From positions 1,936,001 to 2,000,000 of the forward strand of contig NZ_OX031157.1 of NCBI RefSeq assembly GCF_943736995.1: DNA of 64,000 nucleotides, given 5' to 3'. The stretch's first letter is position 1. Every line of letters starts with the position of its first letter. Under the pieces are notes generated by a model. The model was not told the origin of the DNA. It did no database searches and was given only the letters and a program-made list of their open reading frames with translations. The position numbers and the translations under genes are program-made. This DNA comes from Sporosarcina sp. Marseille-Q4943. Its GTDB lineage: Bacteria > Bacillota > Bacilli > Bacillales_A > Planococcaceae. Below are positions 36,889-45,090 of this stretch, one piece after another.

Positions 36889-37875
36889 ATGAATAGATAT
36901 ATGAAAGCATTATTGTTGCTGGCTCTCAGTGTAATTTTAGTAGCCGGTTGTTCATCGAAGAAAACAGAAGAGAAAGGCGCAGGCGGCGAGACATCTGAAA
37001 ACAGTGTTACGATCGTCGGAACGAACGGCGAAGTGACGCTCGATAAGCCTGCTAAGAAAGTCGTCGTTCTTGAGTGGACGTACGCGGAAGATCTGCTTGC
37101 ACTCGGCGTACAGCCTGCTGGTATGGCGGACATCCAGGAATATCATAACTGGGTGAATATCGACGCCGAATTGAGCGATGACGTCGTTGATGTCGGTGGA
37201 CGGCAAGAGCCAAATTTGGAAGCGATCGCTGCAATTGAGCCGGATTTGATTATCGGTGTCAGCTTCCGTCACGATGCGATGCTGAAAGATTTGGAGAAGA
37301 TTGCTCCAACAGTCATTTTCAATCCGTATCCGGAAGACGAGTCCATTGACTTATACAAGGAAATGACGACGACCTTCAATGAAATCGCGAAGGCTGTAGA
37401 CAAGACGGATGAAGCTGAAAAAGTGTTGGCGCATTTAGATGAGAAATACGAAGAAGCGAAAGCTGAAATCGAAAAAGCAAATCTGAAGACGAAGGACGTA
37501 ATCTTGACGCTCGCGTACACAGGTCCGCAAGCTCCGGAAATCCGGGTATTCACGCCAAATTCAATGGCTTCCCAAATCCTTGAGAAGATTGGCTTGAAAA
37601 ACGTGCACGTGCCGGACCAGTTTGAAGTATTCGGGTCGAGCACTTTCAATGTCGAAGGCTTGACGAAATACGAGGATGCGAACTATTTGTATACGGTACA
37701 GGAAGAAGACAATGTATACGAAAAGCAATTGAAAGATAATGCCGTTTGGAGAAACTTGAATTTCGTAAAAGAAGACCGACTATTTAACCTCGGTGAGGAT
37801 ACTTGGTTGTATGGAGGTCCGCTGTCAGCCGAAACATTGTTGAATCAAATCGTCGATACGATGGTTAATAAATAA
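36889..37875 (+). CDS. Siderophore-binding lipoprotein (FecB/FhuD-like)
   Basis: This is the extracellular solute-binding lipoprotein of an iron-siderophore importer, 328 aa. It has a lipoprotein signal peptide with lipobox LVAGC and lipidated Cys21, then a Glu/Gly-rich linker. The FecB-type fold begins near residue 40 (VTIVGTNGEVTLDKPAKKVVVL) and includes PNLEAIAAIEPDLIIG. The sequence recalls citrate-hydroxamate binding YfiY-type proteins. GTGGAGG precedes ATG 36889. The stop overlaps the permease start by one base. Fur boxes upstream show iron repression. Confidence 0.92.
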   Translation: MNRYMKALLLLALSVILVAGCSSKKTEEKGAGGETSENSVTIVGTNGEVTLDKPAKKVVVLEWTYAEDLLALGVQPAGMADIQEYHNWVNIDAELSDDVVDVGGRQEPNLEAIAAIEPDLIIGVSFRHDAMLKDLEKIAPTVIFNPYPEDESIDLYKEMTTTFNEIAKAVDKTDEAEKVLAHLDEKYEEAKAEIEKANLKTKDVILTLAYTGPQAPEIRVFTPNSMASQILEKIGLKNVHVPDQFEVFGSSTFNVEGLTKYEDANYLYTVQEEDNVYEKQLKDNAVWRNLNFVKEDRLFNLGEDTWLYGGPLSAETLLNQIVDTMVNK

Positions 37876-39839
37876 TGGCGGGAAAGGCTTCAGGGAAAAG
37901 ATCGTTGTTCGTTATGATCATCGGTCTTTTCCTGTTGGTCGTTTTATCCTTCATCCATCTAACGCAAGGCCAAGCTGATTACACAGTTTCCCAACTTTTG
38001 AAGGAGGTTTGGGTGGAGGGGCGCATTCAAGATATCGTGCTGTCCCTCCGGCTTCCGCGTCTGGCGATCGGAATCTTAGCGGGTGGAGCGCTCGCTGTTG
38101 CGGGTGCGATTTTGCAGACATTGACGAATAACCCATTGGCATCCGCAAGTACGCTTGGCATTAATGCTGGAGCTTACTTCTTTGTCGTCGTTTCAATGAT
38201 CTTCTTTCCGTCTGTCCTAGGGAATTTCCCTTTCTTAGTCGCGTTAGCGGGCGCTGTGCTATCTTCCGTTCTCGTCATCGTTCTGGCAGGGAAGCAGATG
38301 GAACCTGTGCGGGTTGCCTTGACGGGAATGATCGTCTCCTTGCTGTTTGCTTCCATGACAGGCTCATTGCAGCTGTTGTTCGAGAATCAGACGAACGGCC
38401 TCTTTTTATGGGGGTCCGGTACGCTTGTGCAGTTAAATTGGAGTGGCGTCTCGTTTGCGGGCCCGATGATTATCATCTTGTTCATCGCTGCGTTAGGCAT
38501 TGCGAAGCCGATGGATATTCTGTCGTTAGGTGAGGATGTTGCGTCTTCGCTTGGCCAAAATGTGCGCTTCGTCAAATTGATGGCATGGGCGGCCGCGATT
38601 TTGCTTGCTGCAACGACGGTGAGTGTCGTCGGTCCAATCGGCTTTATCGGTCTCATGGCTCCGCATATTGTCCGGATGCTAGGCGTCCGTGGCCATTTGC
38701 AGATCTTCCTTCAGTCATTCCTATGGGGTGCTGTAATGATGATCGGAGCGGATGTGCTCGGCCGGTTGATTCAGCCCGGACAGGAAGTGCCTGTCGGGGC
38801 GATGACAGCATTGGCTGGCGGACCTTGGCTCCTCTATTTGGCTTGGAAGACGGCGAAGTCGCATACGAAAGGCGATCGCCAAATGGGCGGCACGTTAAAG
38901 CCGGTCAAACTGCCGGTCGTCATTTCAATCGTTACGATTTTAATTGTCGCTGTTTTCGCATTAGCATTTTCTTATAACGGAATGGCATGGTCTCTTGAGT
39001 GGATGAAACCGGTCGTATGGAATTTCCGGGTGCCTCGTGTGCTTACGGCCTTCATCATCGGCGTAATGCTTGCGCTTGCCGGTGTTTTATTGCAAGGCGT
39101 CTTACGGAATCCGTTGGCGGACGCAAGTGTGTTGGGCGTCACATCGATGGGTGGCGCCGGAGCGATGTTGCTATTGGTCGCAATTCCGGCAATTCCTGTT
39201 CAGTATATGCCGCTCGGTGCTGTAGTAGGAGCTACAATTGCTCTTGGCATCATTATGGTGACAGCTTGGAAAAACAATTTCCAGCCGATGCTCGTCGCTT
39301 TGATGGGTATTGCGATATCGGCTTTCGGTTCCGCCGCGACACAAGTGTTTGTCGTGAAGGCGAAATTGGCGGTCGCTGCAGCACTCGTCTGGTTATCGGG
39401 CAGCACGTACGGAAAAGGTTGGGAGGATGTGCAACTGTCGTTATTGTTGCTCGTTCTGCTCATCGGTCCAGCCATCTATTTGACACGCAGCTTGGATGTG
39501 TTGACGTTCGGGGATGATGTAGCATCGGGACTCGGTTTGTCCGTCAAATCGACGCGTGTCTGGGCGTTGATCGTCGGAGTCGCAATCAGTACGGCAGGAG
39601 TCGCGATTGTTGGAACAATCGGCTTCGTCGGATTGGTGTCTCCTCATATCGCCCGTAGATTAGTAGGTTTCCGCCACTTGCCGCTGCTCGTCGTTTCAGG
39701 TTTACTAGGCGGTTTGCTCCTAGTGACGGCGGACTTTGTCGGACGCATATTGATCGCGCCGAAAGACATCCCGAGCGGACTTATCGTAGCGCTGATCGGC
39801 ACGCCTTATTTGTTGTACTTATTGAGGAAAATGAAATGA
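37875..39839 (+). CDS. Fused double siderophore permease (FhuB type, two FecCD domains)
   Basis: This 654-aa membrane protein consists of two FecCD permease domains in tandem (about 1-330 and 340-654), each with ~10 membrane helices. Each half has the RLPRLAIGILAGGALAVAGA / RVPRVLTAFIIGVMLALAG type start, a GxNPLA(S/D) block (NNPLASASTLGI; RNPLADASVLGV), and the ATPase-contact region GPIGFIGLMAPHIVR / GTIGFVGLVSPHIAR. In B. subtilis comparable importers use two separate subunits. The fusion is as in E. coli FhuB. It works with the adjacent lipoprotein and the divergent ATPase. Confidence 0.94.
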   Translation: MAGKASGKRSLFVMIIGLFLLVVLSFIHLTQGQADYTVSQLLKEVWVEGRIQDIVLSLRLPRLAIGILAGGALAVAGAILQTLTNNPLASASTLGINAGAYFFVVVSMIFFPSVLGNFPFLVALAGAVLSSVLVIVLAGKQMEPVRVALTGMIVSLLFASMTGSLQLLFENQTNGLFLWGSGTLVQLNWSGVSFAGPMIIILFIAALGIAKPMDILSLGEDVASSLGQNVRFVKLMAWAAAILLAATTVSVVGPIGFIGLMAPHIVRMLGVRGHLQIFLQSFLWGAVMMIGADVLGRLIQPGQEVPVGAMTALAGGPWLLYLAWKTAKSHTKGDRQMGGTLKPVKLPVVISIVTILIVAVFALAFSYNGMAWSLEWMKPVVWNFRVPRVLTAFIIGVMLALAGVLLQGVLRNPLADASVLGVTSMGGAGAMLLLVAIPAIPVQYMPLGAVVGATIALGIIMVTAWKNNFQPMLVALMGIAISAFGSAATQVFVVKAKLAVAAALVWLSGSTYGKGWEDVQLSLLLLVLLIGPAIYLTRSLDVLTFGDDVASGLGLSVKSTRVWALIVGVAISTAGVAIVGTIGFVGLVSPHIARRLVGFRHLPLLVVSGLLGGLLLVTADFVGRILIAPKDIPSGLIVALIGTPYLLYLLRKMK

Positions 39840-39840
39840 A

Positions 39841-39883
39841 ACAGCCACATGCTCGTTTACAACGGAGCGTGTGGCTGTTTTTC
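39841..39883 (+). terminator. Terminator after the siderophore permease
   Basis: AACAGCCACA-TGCTCG pairs with CGGAGC-GTGTGGCTGTT, followed by TTTT. Confidence 0.87.
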
Positions 39884-39889
39884 TGGAAT

Positions 39890-40056
39890 GAGAACTATTC
39901 GCCTGGTAACGAGAAGGTATTCTGAATAAACGAGAACTCTTCGCTTAGGAATGAGAACTTTTCTGATAGGAATGAGAACTTTTACTTGAGAACGAGAACT
40001 CTTTCAGCATTAATGAGAAGTTTTCGCCCGGGAACGAGAACTCTTCAAGAAAGAAT
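39890..40056 (+). repeat. 21-bp-step tandem array C (GAGAACTCTTC family), eight units
   Basis: Eight units begin with GAGAAC (or GAGAAG) at 39890, 39911, 39932, 39953, 39974, 39994, 40015 and 40036: a 21-nt step with one 20-nt step. Units read roughly AAYGAGAACTCTTC plus a variable 7-nt part. It starts right after the permease terminator and ends before yabM. No gene is visible in the gap. Confidence 0.9.
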
Positions 40057-40150
40057 GGGCCCTACCCTGATCTCCTCATCCATTCAGCGGAACCGATTTT
40101 GCCGATAATGCTATACTAGTAACACAGTAAACATCGAAAGAGGCGCAGTT

Positions 40151-41743
40151 ATGTCCAAAGCGGATTGGAATATGAAAACATTCATGAAAGGTGCATCGAT
40201 ATTGACGATATCGGCAATTATCGTCAAATTGCTGGCGGCGGTATACCGGATTCCGTTCCAAAACCTTGTTGGGGATAAAGGGTTCTTCATCTACCAGCAA
40301 GTGTATCCGTTCATCGGAATTTTTATTATCTGGACATCGTACGGATTTGCGGTGGCAGTTTCGAAACTGCTTGCGGGAAGCACAAGTGTTGGAGAAGCGA
40401 AAGCGATCAAGCGAGTCGCCTTCCTTTATTTAGCTGGATTGTCCATATCGTTTTTCATCATTCTCATGACGTTTGCTCCGTTTTTCGCACATGCTATGGG
40501 AGACCCGGAACTCGTCTCGCTTCTTCGGGCAGGTGCTTATATCGTACTTGTGATGCCGATGCTAGCGGTATTGAAAGGTTCATTCCAATCGGAAGGGCAG
40601 ATGACGCCTGTTGCTATTTCAAATGTTGGTGAGCAGGTATTGCGGGTTGCAATCATCCTCATTGGTACGTGGGTGGCTGTACGCGCAGGGGCGTCCCTTT
40701 ACAAAGCTGGCGAAGTGGCCATGTGGGGCGCTGTTTTAGGCCAGGCGTTAGGTGTTGTCATACTTGCCCTATTTTATAAAAATGGCTATAAAGGGCCGCG
40801 TATACAAGTGGACACGTGGCGTATCGTGAAGGAATTGACGTTTGTCAGTTTGAGCGTCAGCGCGAGTTCGCTCATCCTGCTGCTGTTTCAAATGGCGGAT
40901 TCGTTTATGATCTACAATAGTTTGCTGGCAAAAGGCTTTGTCGCTGAGGCTGCGATGGAAATGAAAGGTGTGTACGACCGTGGACAGCCACTCGTCCAGA
41001 TGGGAATTTTGATCGCTTCCACATTGGCGCTCGCAATCGTCCCACTAATTGCGCATCATGCAGCAAAAAAGGAAGGGCGAGGTGCTGAGCCGTTCATTCA
41101 GCTCACGTTCCGGACGGCGATTTTATTCGGTTGGGCGGCTGCGATCGGGTTAGCGTTCGTTCTTCCATACGTGAATGAAATGCTATTTGAGACGCGGAAT
41201 GGCTCGGTCGCATTGATCATCTTTGCGTTTCAAATCTTTTGGCTGTCGCTCATATTGCCGTTGACCGCAATATTGCAAGGAGCGGGCAAAGTGAAAATCC
41301 CGACGCTGTTCCTTCTAGGCGGTCTTGTCATAAAAATAATTGCAAATCAATTATTAGTCCCGCTCTATGACGTAACAGGCGCAGCGCTTGCAGGGAACAT
41401 CGGTTTTGCGGCAATTGCGTTTGGGCTTCTTCTTTATTTCAAAACTGTGTGGCCGATGAAACTGGCCCCTAGCCGTTTTTACGGTGGGCTTCTACTCGCT
41501 ACGCTAGCGATGGCATTGGTCATCTTTCCTTGGATGCTTGCAGCGGATCAGTTTTTATTCGACAATGTTTCATCCCGGACCGGGGCGACGTTGACGGCGC
41601 TGACGGCTGTCACATTAGGAGCGGGCGTTTTCCTAGTCGTTGTTATGAAATCACGTATAATGGCGGAGAAGGAATGGTATTTGCTGCCGTTCGGTAAGAG
41701 GTTAGCACGTGTACAATTGAGTCTCAATAAAAATAGAAGGTGA
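40151..41743 (+). CDS. yabM: YabM, MATE/MOP-superfamily flippase (SpoVB/MurJ-like)
   Basis: This is a polytopic membrane protein of 530 aa with about 14 helices in the polysaccharide flippase (MOP) superfamily. The N-terminal MKGASILTISAIIVKLLAAVYRIP and VGDKGFFIYQQVYPF are family marks shared with SpoVB and MurJ-like lipid II flippases. The exact substrate is not known. GAGGCG precedes ATG 40151. A TATACT at 40112-40117 could be a -10 without a clear -35. The gene normally follows spoVT; here the island and iron locus have come between. It is followed 4 nt later by yabN. Confidence 0.9.
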   Translation: MSKADWNMKTFMKGASILTISAIIVKLLAAVYRIPFQNLVGDKGFFIYQQVYPFIGIFIIWTSYGFAVAVSKLLAGSTSVGEAKAIKRVAFLYLAGLSISFFIILMTFAPFFAHAMGDPELVSLLRAGAYIVLVMPMLAVLKGSFQSEGQMTPVAISNVGEQVLRVAIILIGTWVAVRAGASLYKAGEVAMWGAVLGQALGVVILALFYKNGYKGPRIQVDTWRIVKELTFVSLSVSASSLILLLFQMADSFMIYNSLLAKGFVAEAAMEMKGVYDRGQPLVQMGILIASTLALAIVPLIAHHAAKKEGRGAEPFIQLTFRTAILFGWAAAIGLAFVLPYVNEMLFETRNGSVALIIFAFQIFWLSLILPLTAILQGAGKVKIPTLFLLGGLVIKIIANQLLVPLYDVTGAALAGNIGFAAIAFGLLLYFKTVWPMKLAPSRFYGGLLLATLAMALVIFPWMLAADQFLFDNVSSRTGATLTALTAVTLGAGVFLVVVMKSRIMAEKEWYLLPFGKRLARVQLSLNKNRR

Positions 41744-41747
41744 ATGG

Positions 41748-43205
41748 ATGAATACAATTACGATTATCGGCCTTGGTGCCGGGGATCTTGATCAGCTGTC
41801 CCTTGGCACATACCGGAAGCTGAAGGAAGCTGCGTTCGTCGTTGCAAGGACGGACCAGCATCCGGCCATTGTTGAATTAAGGGCGGAAGGCATGGCGATA
41901 GAGAGCTTCGATGACGTTTATATTGAAAATGATGCGTTTGAGCAAGTGTATGAGGAAATTACGGAGCAATTATTATCGATGGCAAAAGAGAAGGCGGTTA
42001 CGTATGTCGTGCCAGGCCATCCGCTCGTCGCAGAGCGCACAGTTCAATTATTGATTGAAAAAGAACGTGCTGGCGTAGTCGAGCTTGAAATTGCAGGAGG
42101 CAACAGCTTCCTCGATCCGATTTTTGCAGCGCTTCGGATCGATCCGATTGAAGGATTCCAGTTGCTCGATGGCACAGACATGAAGCGCGATGACGTGATG
42201 ATGACGCAGCATGTGCTGATCGGCCAAGTGTATGATGCGTTTATCGCTTCTGAAGTGAAGCTGTCGCTTATGGAGAAGTATGCGTATGACCATCCCGTGA
42301 CAATCGTGACGGCAGCAGGCTCTTCATTGGAAAAGCTCCGGACTGTGCCGTTGTTCGAATTGGATCGTGAGACGGAAATCGATAATTTGACGACGGTTTA
42401 TGTGCCTCCTGTTGAGGAGCGCGAAGAGCGTTTGAAGGAATGGTCGACGTTCCGGGAAATCATCGCAGCGTTACGTGCTCCGGACGGCTGCCCGTGGGAC
42501 CGGGAGCAGACGCATGAATCGTTGAAGCGGTATTTAATCGAGGAAGCGCATGAATTGCTCGAAGCGATTGACCAGGAGGACGATGAAGGCATCATCGAGG
42601 AATTAGGCGACGTGTTGCTACAAGTGTTCTTGCATGCGCAAATCGGCGAGGACGACGGCTATTTTGCAATGGAAGATATCTTGCAGTCAATCGGCGATAA
42701 AATGATTCGCCGCCATCCGCATGTGTTCGGCAATCATAATGTGGAAAATTCGGATGAGGTTTTAAAAAATTGGCAGGAGATTAAGAAAGAAGAGAAGCCG
42801 CAAGCTGAGTCGCTCTTGGATGGACAAGCACGCCATAGTTCTTCCTTGCTCACTTCATTTAATTACCAAAAGGAAGCGGCGAAGGTCGGATTCGATTGGC
42901 CGGATATAACAGGAGCTTTCGATAAATTTGAGGAAGAATGGCAGGAATTCAAAGAGGAAGTGGCGAATGGAACGAAGCAGAGCCAGACGGATGAGCTGGG
43001 GGATGTCCTATTCACACTCGTCAACTTGTCGAGATTTTTGAAGCTGTCCCCCGAGGAAGCGATGGCGCATGCGAACGAGAAATTCAAACGGCGCTTTTCG
43101 TTCGTCGAGCAAAGCGTAAAGAACGGGAGAGGAGAATTCTCCGCCTATACGCTTGATGAACTCGAGGAATTTTGGCAACTGGCAAAGGGGAGGGAAAAGG
43201 AATGA
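41748..43205 (+). CDS. yabN: YabN: SAM methylase-like domain fused to MazG pyrophosphohydrolase
   Basis: This 485-aa protein has an N-terminal tetrapyrrole-methylase-like domain (ITIIGLGAGDLDQLSLGTYR, YVVPGHPLVAERTV; about 1-220) and a C-terminal MazG domain that hydrolyses NTPs. The MazG part has CPWDREQTHESLKRYLIEEAHELLEAI-type sequence (key CPWD, EEAHE), the metal-binding EELGDVLLQVFLHAQI, and a second MazG-like half with DELGDVLFTLVNL. It probably cleans up non-canonical NTPs. AAGGTG precedes ATG 41748 and its stop overlaps rqcP. Confidence 0.93.
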   Translation: MNTITIIGLGAGDLDQLSLGTYRKLKEAAFVVARTDQHPAIVELRAEGMAIESFDDVYIENDAFEQVYEEITEQLLSMAKEKAVTYVVPGHPLVAERTVQLLIEKERAGVVELEIAGGNSFLDPIFAALRIDPIEGFQLLDGTDMKRDDVMMTQHVLIGQVYDAFIASEVKLSLMEKYAYDHPVTIVTAAGSSLEKLRTVPLFELDRETEIDNLTTVYVPPVEEREERLKEWSTFREIIAALRAPDGCPWDREQTHESLKRYLIEEAHELLEAIDQEDDEGIIEELGDVLLQVFLHAQIGEDDGYFAMEDILQSIGDKMIRRHPHVFGNHNVENSDEVLKNWQEIKKEEKPQAESLLDGQARHSSSLLTSFNYQKEAAKVGFDWPDITGAFDKFEEEWQEFKEEVANGTKQSQTDELGDVLFTLVNLSRFLKLSPEEAMAHANEKFKRRFSFVEQSVKNGRGEFSAYTLDELEEFWQLAKGREKE

Positions 43206-43492
43206 GAATAGATAAGTTTTTGAAGGTTTCACGTCTGATTAAAAGACGGACATTGGCGAAGCAAGTGGCAGACCAAGGCCGTATTACGATCAATGGCAAG
43301 GTGTCAAAAGCATCGTCGGTCGTCAAACCGGGCGACGAGCTTGCCATCCGATTCGGACAAAAGATTGTAACGGCAAAAGTCGAGGCACTGAAAGATTCAA
43401 CGAAGAAAGAAGACGCTGCATCTATGTATACGATCTTGAAGGAAGAGAAGCTGGACAAGGTGGAACCTGAATTTATTGACGATGAAGATTGA
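43202..43492 (+). CDS. rqcP: RqcP (YabO), S4-domain ribosome quality control factor
   Basis: This S4 RNA-binding protein binds the 50S subunit with RqcH and supports alanine tailing of stalled peptides. From ATG 43202 (overlapping the yabN stop; GGGAGGG upstream) it has 96 aa. The S4 domain is clear: MRIDKFLKVSRLIKRRTLAKQ, GRITINGKVSKASSVVKPGDEL (spaced motifs). The C-terminal extension is acidic. It is slightly longer than the B. subtilis protein. Confidence 0.94.
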   Translation: MRIDKFLKVSRLIKRRTLAKQVADQGRITINGKVSKASSVVKPGDELAIRFGQKIVTAKVEALKDSTKKEDAASMYTILKEEKLDKVEPEFIDDED

Positions 43493-43526
43493 TATCAGGG
43501 AAAAACACGATAAATAGACATATCCT

Positions 43527-43650
43527 CAGCCTGATTGAAAACGCTTGTCAGCCTAGGCGCGAAGTGGAGCGAAGACGCGAATAGAACTAAGGTTCATGAG
43601 CGGACGAGCGACACGGGCAACAACGGATGCGAGCGTTTGTCAACAGGCTG
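43527..43650. repeat. Palindrome-ended intergenic element between rqcP and yabP
   Basis: CAGCCTG (43527-43533) and AAACGCT (about 43539) are mirrored by AGCGTTT (43632-43638) and CAGGCTG (43644-43650). The ~90-nt middle is GC-rich with GCGAAG/GAGCG words. No gene is visible. It immediately precedes a terminator hairpin. Confidence 0.65.
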
Positions 43651-43651
43651 G

Positions 43652-43683
43652 CATGACAGGAACTTTTCCTGTCATGTTTTTTT
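43652..43683 (+). terminator. Terminator between rqcP and yabP
   Basis: CATGACAGGAA / TTCCTGTCATG 11-bp perfect stem with a 3-nt loop, then seven T. Confidence 0.9.
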
Positions 43684-43700
43684 ATTTGGGCGCATAGGAT
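43671..43700 (+). promoter_or_regulatory. Candidate sigma-E promoter of yabPQ
   Basis: GTCATGTT (43671-43678), a 14-nt spacer and CATAGGAT (43693-43700) fit sigma-E elements (GKCATATT; CATANNNT). The -35 lies in the 3' arm of the terminator. yabP and yabQ are sigma-E genes in B. subtilis. Confidence 0.55.
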
Positions 43701-43732
43701 GGCAGTGAACGTACAAGCAAAGGAGGAATAGT

Positions 43733-44029
43733 ATGCAAATCCAGACCGACAATCCAACATACGCAATTCCATCAGGGGATCATGTCATCACAATGAGAAA
43801 TCGAAAAAGAATGGATCTTACATCTGTCAAAACAATCGATCGGTTCGACCAAGAGGAGTTCATCGTACGGACTTCTCAAGGAGTATTAGTAATCCGCGGG
43901 GAGGAGCTGCGCATCGTCCATTTGGATGTAGACAAAGGGCTTCTTACATTGGAAGGCACGATCACCACGATGCAATATGACGAAGAAGATGCAGGTTCAC
44001 GCGGTTTCCTCCATAAATTGTTTGGATGA
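43733..44029 (+). CDS. yabP: Sporulation protein YabP
   Basis: This is a small sporulation protein of 98 aa (YabP/YqfC family) needed for spore coat/cortex formation. It has the family core HVITMRNRKRMDLTSVKTIDRF, then RTSQGVLVIRGEELRIVHLDVDKG (beta-rich). AAAGGAGGAAT precedes ATG 43733. A sigma-E-type promoter lies 33 nt upstream, and its stop overlaps yabQ, so the two are co-expressed in the mother cell. Confidence 0.93.
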   Translation: MQIQTDNPTYAIPSGDHVITMRNRKRMDLTSVKTIDRFDQEEFIVRTSQGVLVIRGEELRIVHLDVDKGLLTLEGTITTMQYDEEDAGSRGFLHKLFG

Positions 44030-44493
44030 GTCTCTCCGTCCAGTTTCTTAGTCTTCTTGCAATGATTGGGACAGGCATCGGGGCCGGGGTTTTGATGGAT
44101 TTGATCGGAACGGGCGTGGATGCGACCGGTAAGAAATCGATCATCCGGAAATACGCGGTCCCCTTGGAAGTGGTCGGATGGATTGTAATCGGGTGTGCAT
44201 CGTTCTACGTTCTTTTCGTCGTCCGGGATGGGGCATGGAGGATGTATGACCCGGTTGCTCAAATTTGCGGAATGCTTTTATACGCCTCGATTTTCCACCG
44301 GCCTTTCAGATTTTTGGGTAGAATCCTGAACATGTTGATTATCAAGCCGATCTGGTTCATCGTCAGGCTCGTGGCGAAGATCATCAGCCGAACGTTCCAG
44401 CTTCTCATCAAGATTGTGAGATTTCTTCTTTCTCCATTCATCTTTCTTTATTATAAAGTCTCTGACTCTCTCTTTAAATCCGCTGAGAAATAA
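44026..44493 (+). CDS. yabQ: Sporulation membrane protein YabQ
   Basis: This 155-aa membrane protein is required for spore cortex formation in B. subtilis. It has about four hydrophobic segments (residues ~2-25, ~43-66, ~73-95 and ~100-125) and a basic, amphipathic C-terminal part rich in Lys, Phe and Ile. The N-terminal SLSVQFLSLLAMIGTGIGAG and DLIGT match the family layout. ATG 44026 overlaps the yabP stop. divIC follows after 55 nt and probably has separate vegetative transcription. Confidence 0.9.
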   Translation: MSLSVQFLSLLAMIGTGIGAGVLMDLIGTGVDATGKKSIIRKYAVPLEVVGWIVIGCASFYVLFVVRDGAWRMYDPVAQICGMLLYASIFHRPFRFLGRILNMLIIKPIWFIVRLVAKIISRTFQLLIKIVRFLLSPFIFLYYKVSDSLFKSAEK

Positions 44494-44548
44494 TGTATAA
44501 TTACTAGACTTAACGGATTTCGAACTGTAATGAGAGGGAGTGCAGGAC

Positions 44549-44965
44549 ATGGAGCAAAGGAAAAGGAAATCATCCAAGACCGTTGCATCGATTGAAACTG
44601 AATATATCCGCTCGTTGCGCAAAAAAGAAATGTGGAGAAACACGCAGAAGAAGCGGCTTCAGAAGAAACTGTTCATCTATGCGGTGATCGCTTTCGCGGT
44701 GCTCGGCGGTATGACGAAAATGTATATTCAGCAAAAGCAGACGCTGCAAGAGATAGAACAGGAAAAAGTGGAAACGCTCGCCAAGTTGGAAGAAGTGAAG
44801 GAAGAGCAAGAACTTCTTAAAAAACAGCTTGTGAAATTGGATGACGATGACTATATTGCCAAGCTTGCACGGAAAGAATATTTTTTATCTGATAAAAATG
44901 AAATCATCTTCACCGTCCCAGAAAATAAGAAGAAAAAAGACGAAAAAGATGACGGAAAAGAGTAG
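44549..44965 (+). CDS. divIC: Cell-division protein DivIC (FtsB-like)
   Basis: This bitopic divisome protein acts with FtsL and DivIB. From ATG 44549 (GAGAGGGA upstream; an in-frame GTG at 44540 is less likely) it has 138 aa. It has a basic cytoplasmic N-terminus (about 1-40), one membrane helix (LFIYAVIAFAVLGGMTKMYI), a coiled coil of heptads (TLQEIEQEKVETLAKLEEV to about 100), and the conserved DDDYIAKLARKEYFLSDKNEI. The tail is highly charged. The terminator after it overlaps the next promoter. Confidence 0.95.
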   Translation: MEQRKRKSSKTVASIETEYIRSLRKKEMWRNTQKKRLQKKLFIYAVIAFAVLGGMTKMYIQQKQTLQEIEQEKVETLAKLEEVKEEQELLKKQLVKLDDDDYIAKLARKEYFLSDKNEIIFTVPENKKKKDEKDDGKE

Positions 44966-44987
44966 TCTTATTGACACTCTTTTTTTG
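44959..44987 (+). terminator. divIC terminator overlapping the yabR promoter
   Basis: AGAGT(A)GTC pairs with GACACTCT, followed by seven T. The 3' arm contains the -35 box of the next promoter. Confidence 0.65.
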
Positions 44988-44998
44988 TTGGCTATAAT
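44971..44998 (+). promoter_or_regulatory. Sigma-A promoter of yabR
   Basis: Exact TTGACA (44971-44976), a 16-nt spacer and exact TATAAT (44993-44998). Confidence 0.82.
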
Positions 44999-45090
44999 GA
45001 AAGTAAGGATCTTGCACTTGCAGGACTCGCCATATGGTAAAAGGCTTCTGAAAAGTGGCCGTTTAAATCTTAAGGAGGAGCATTTTTTTT

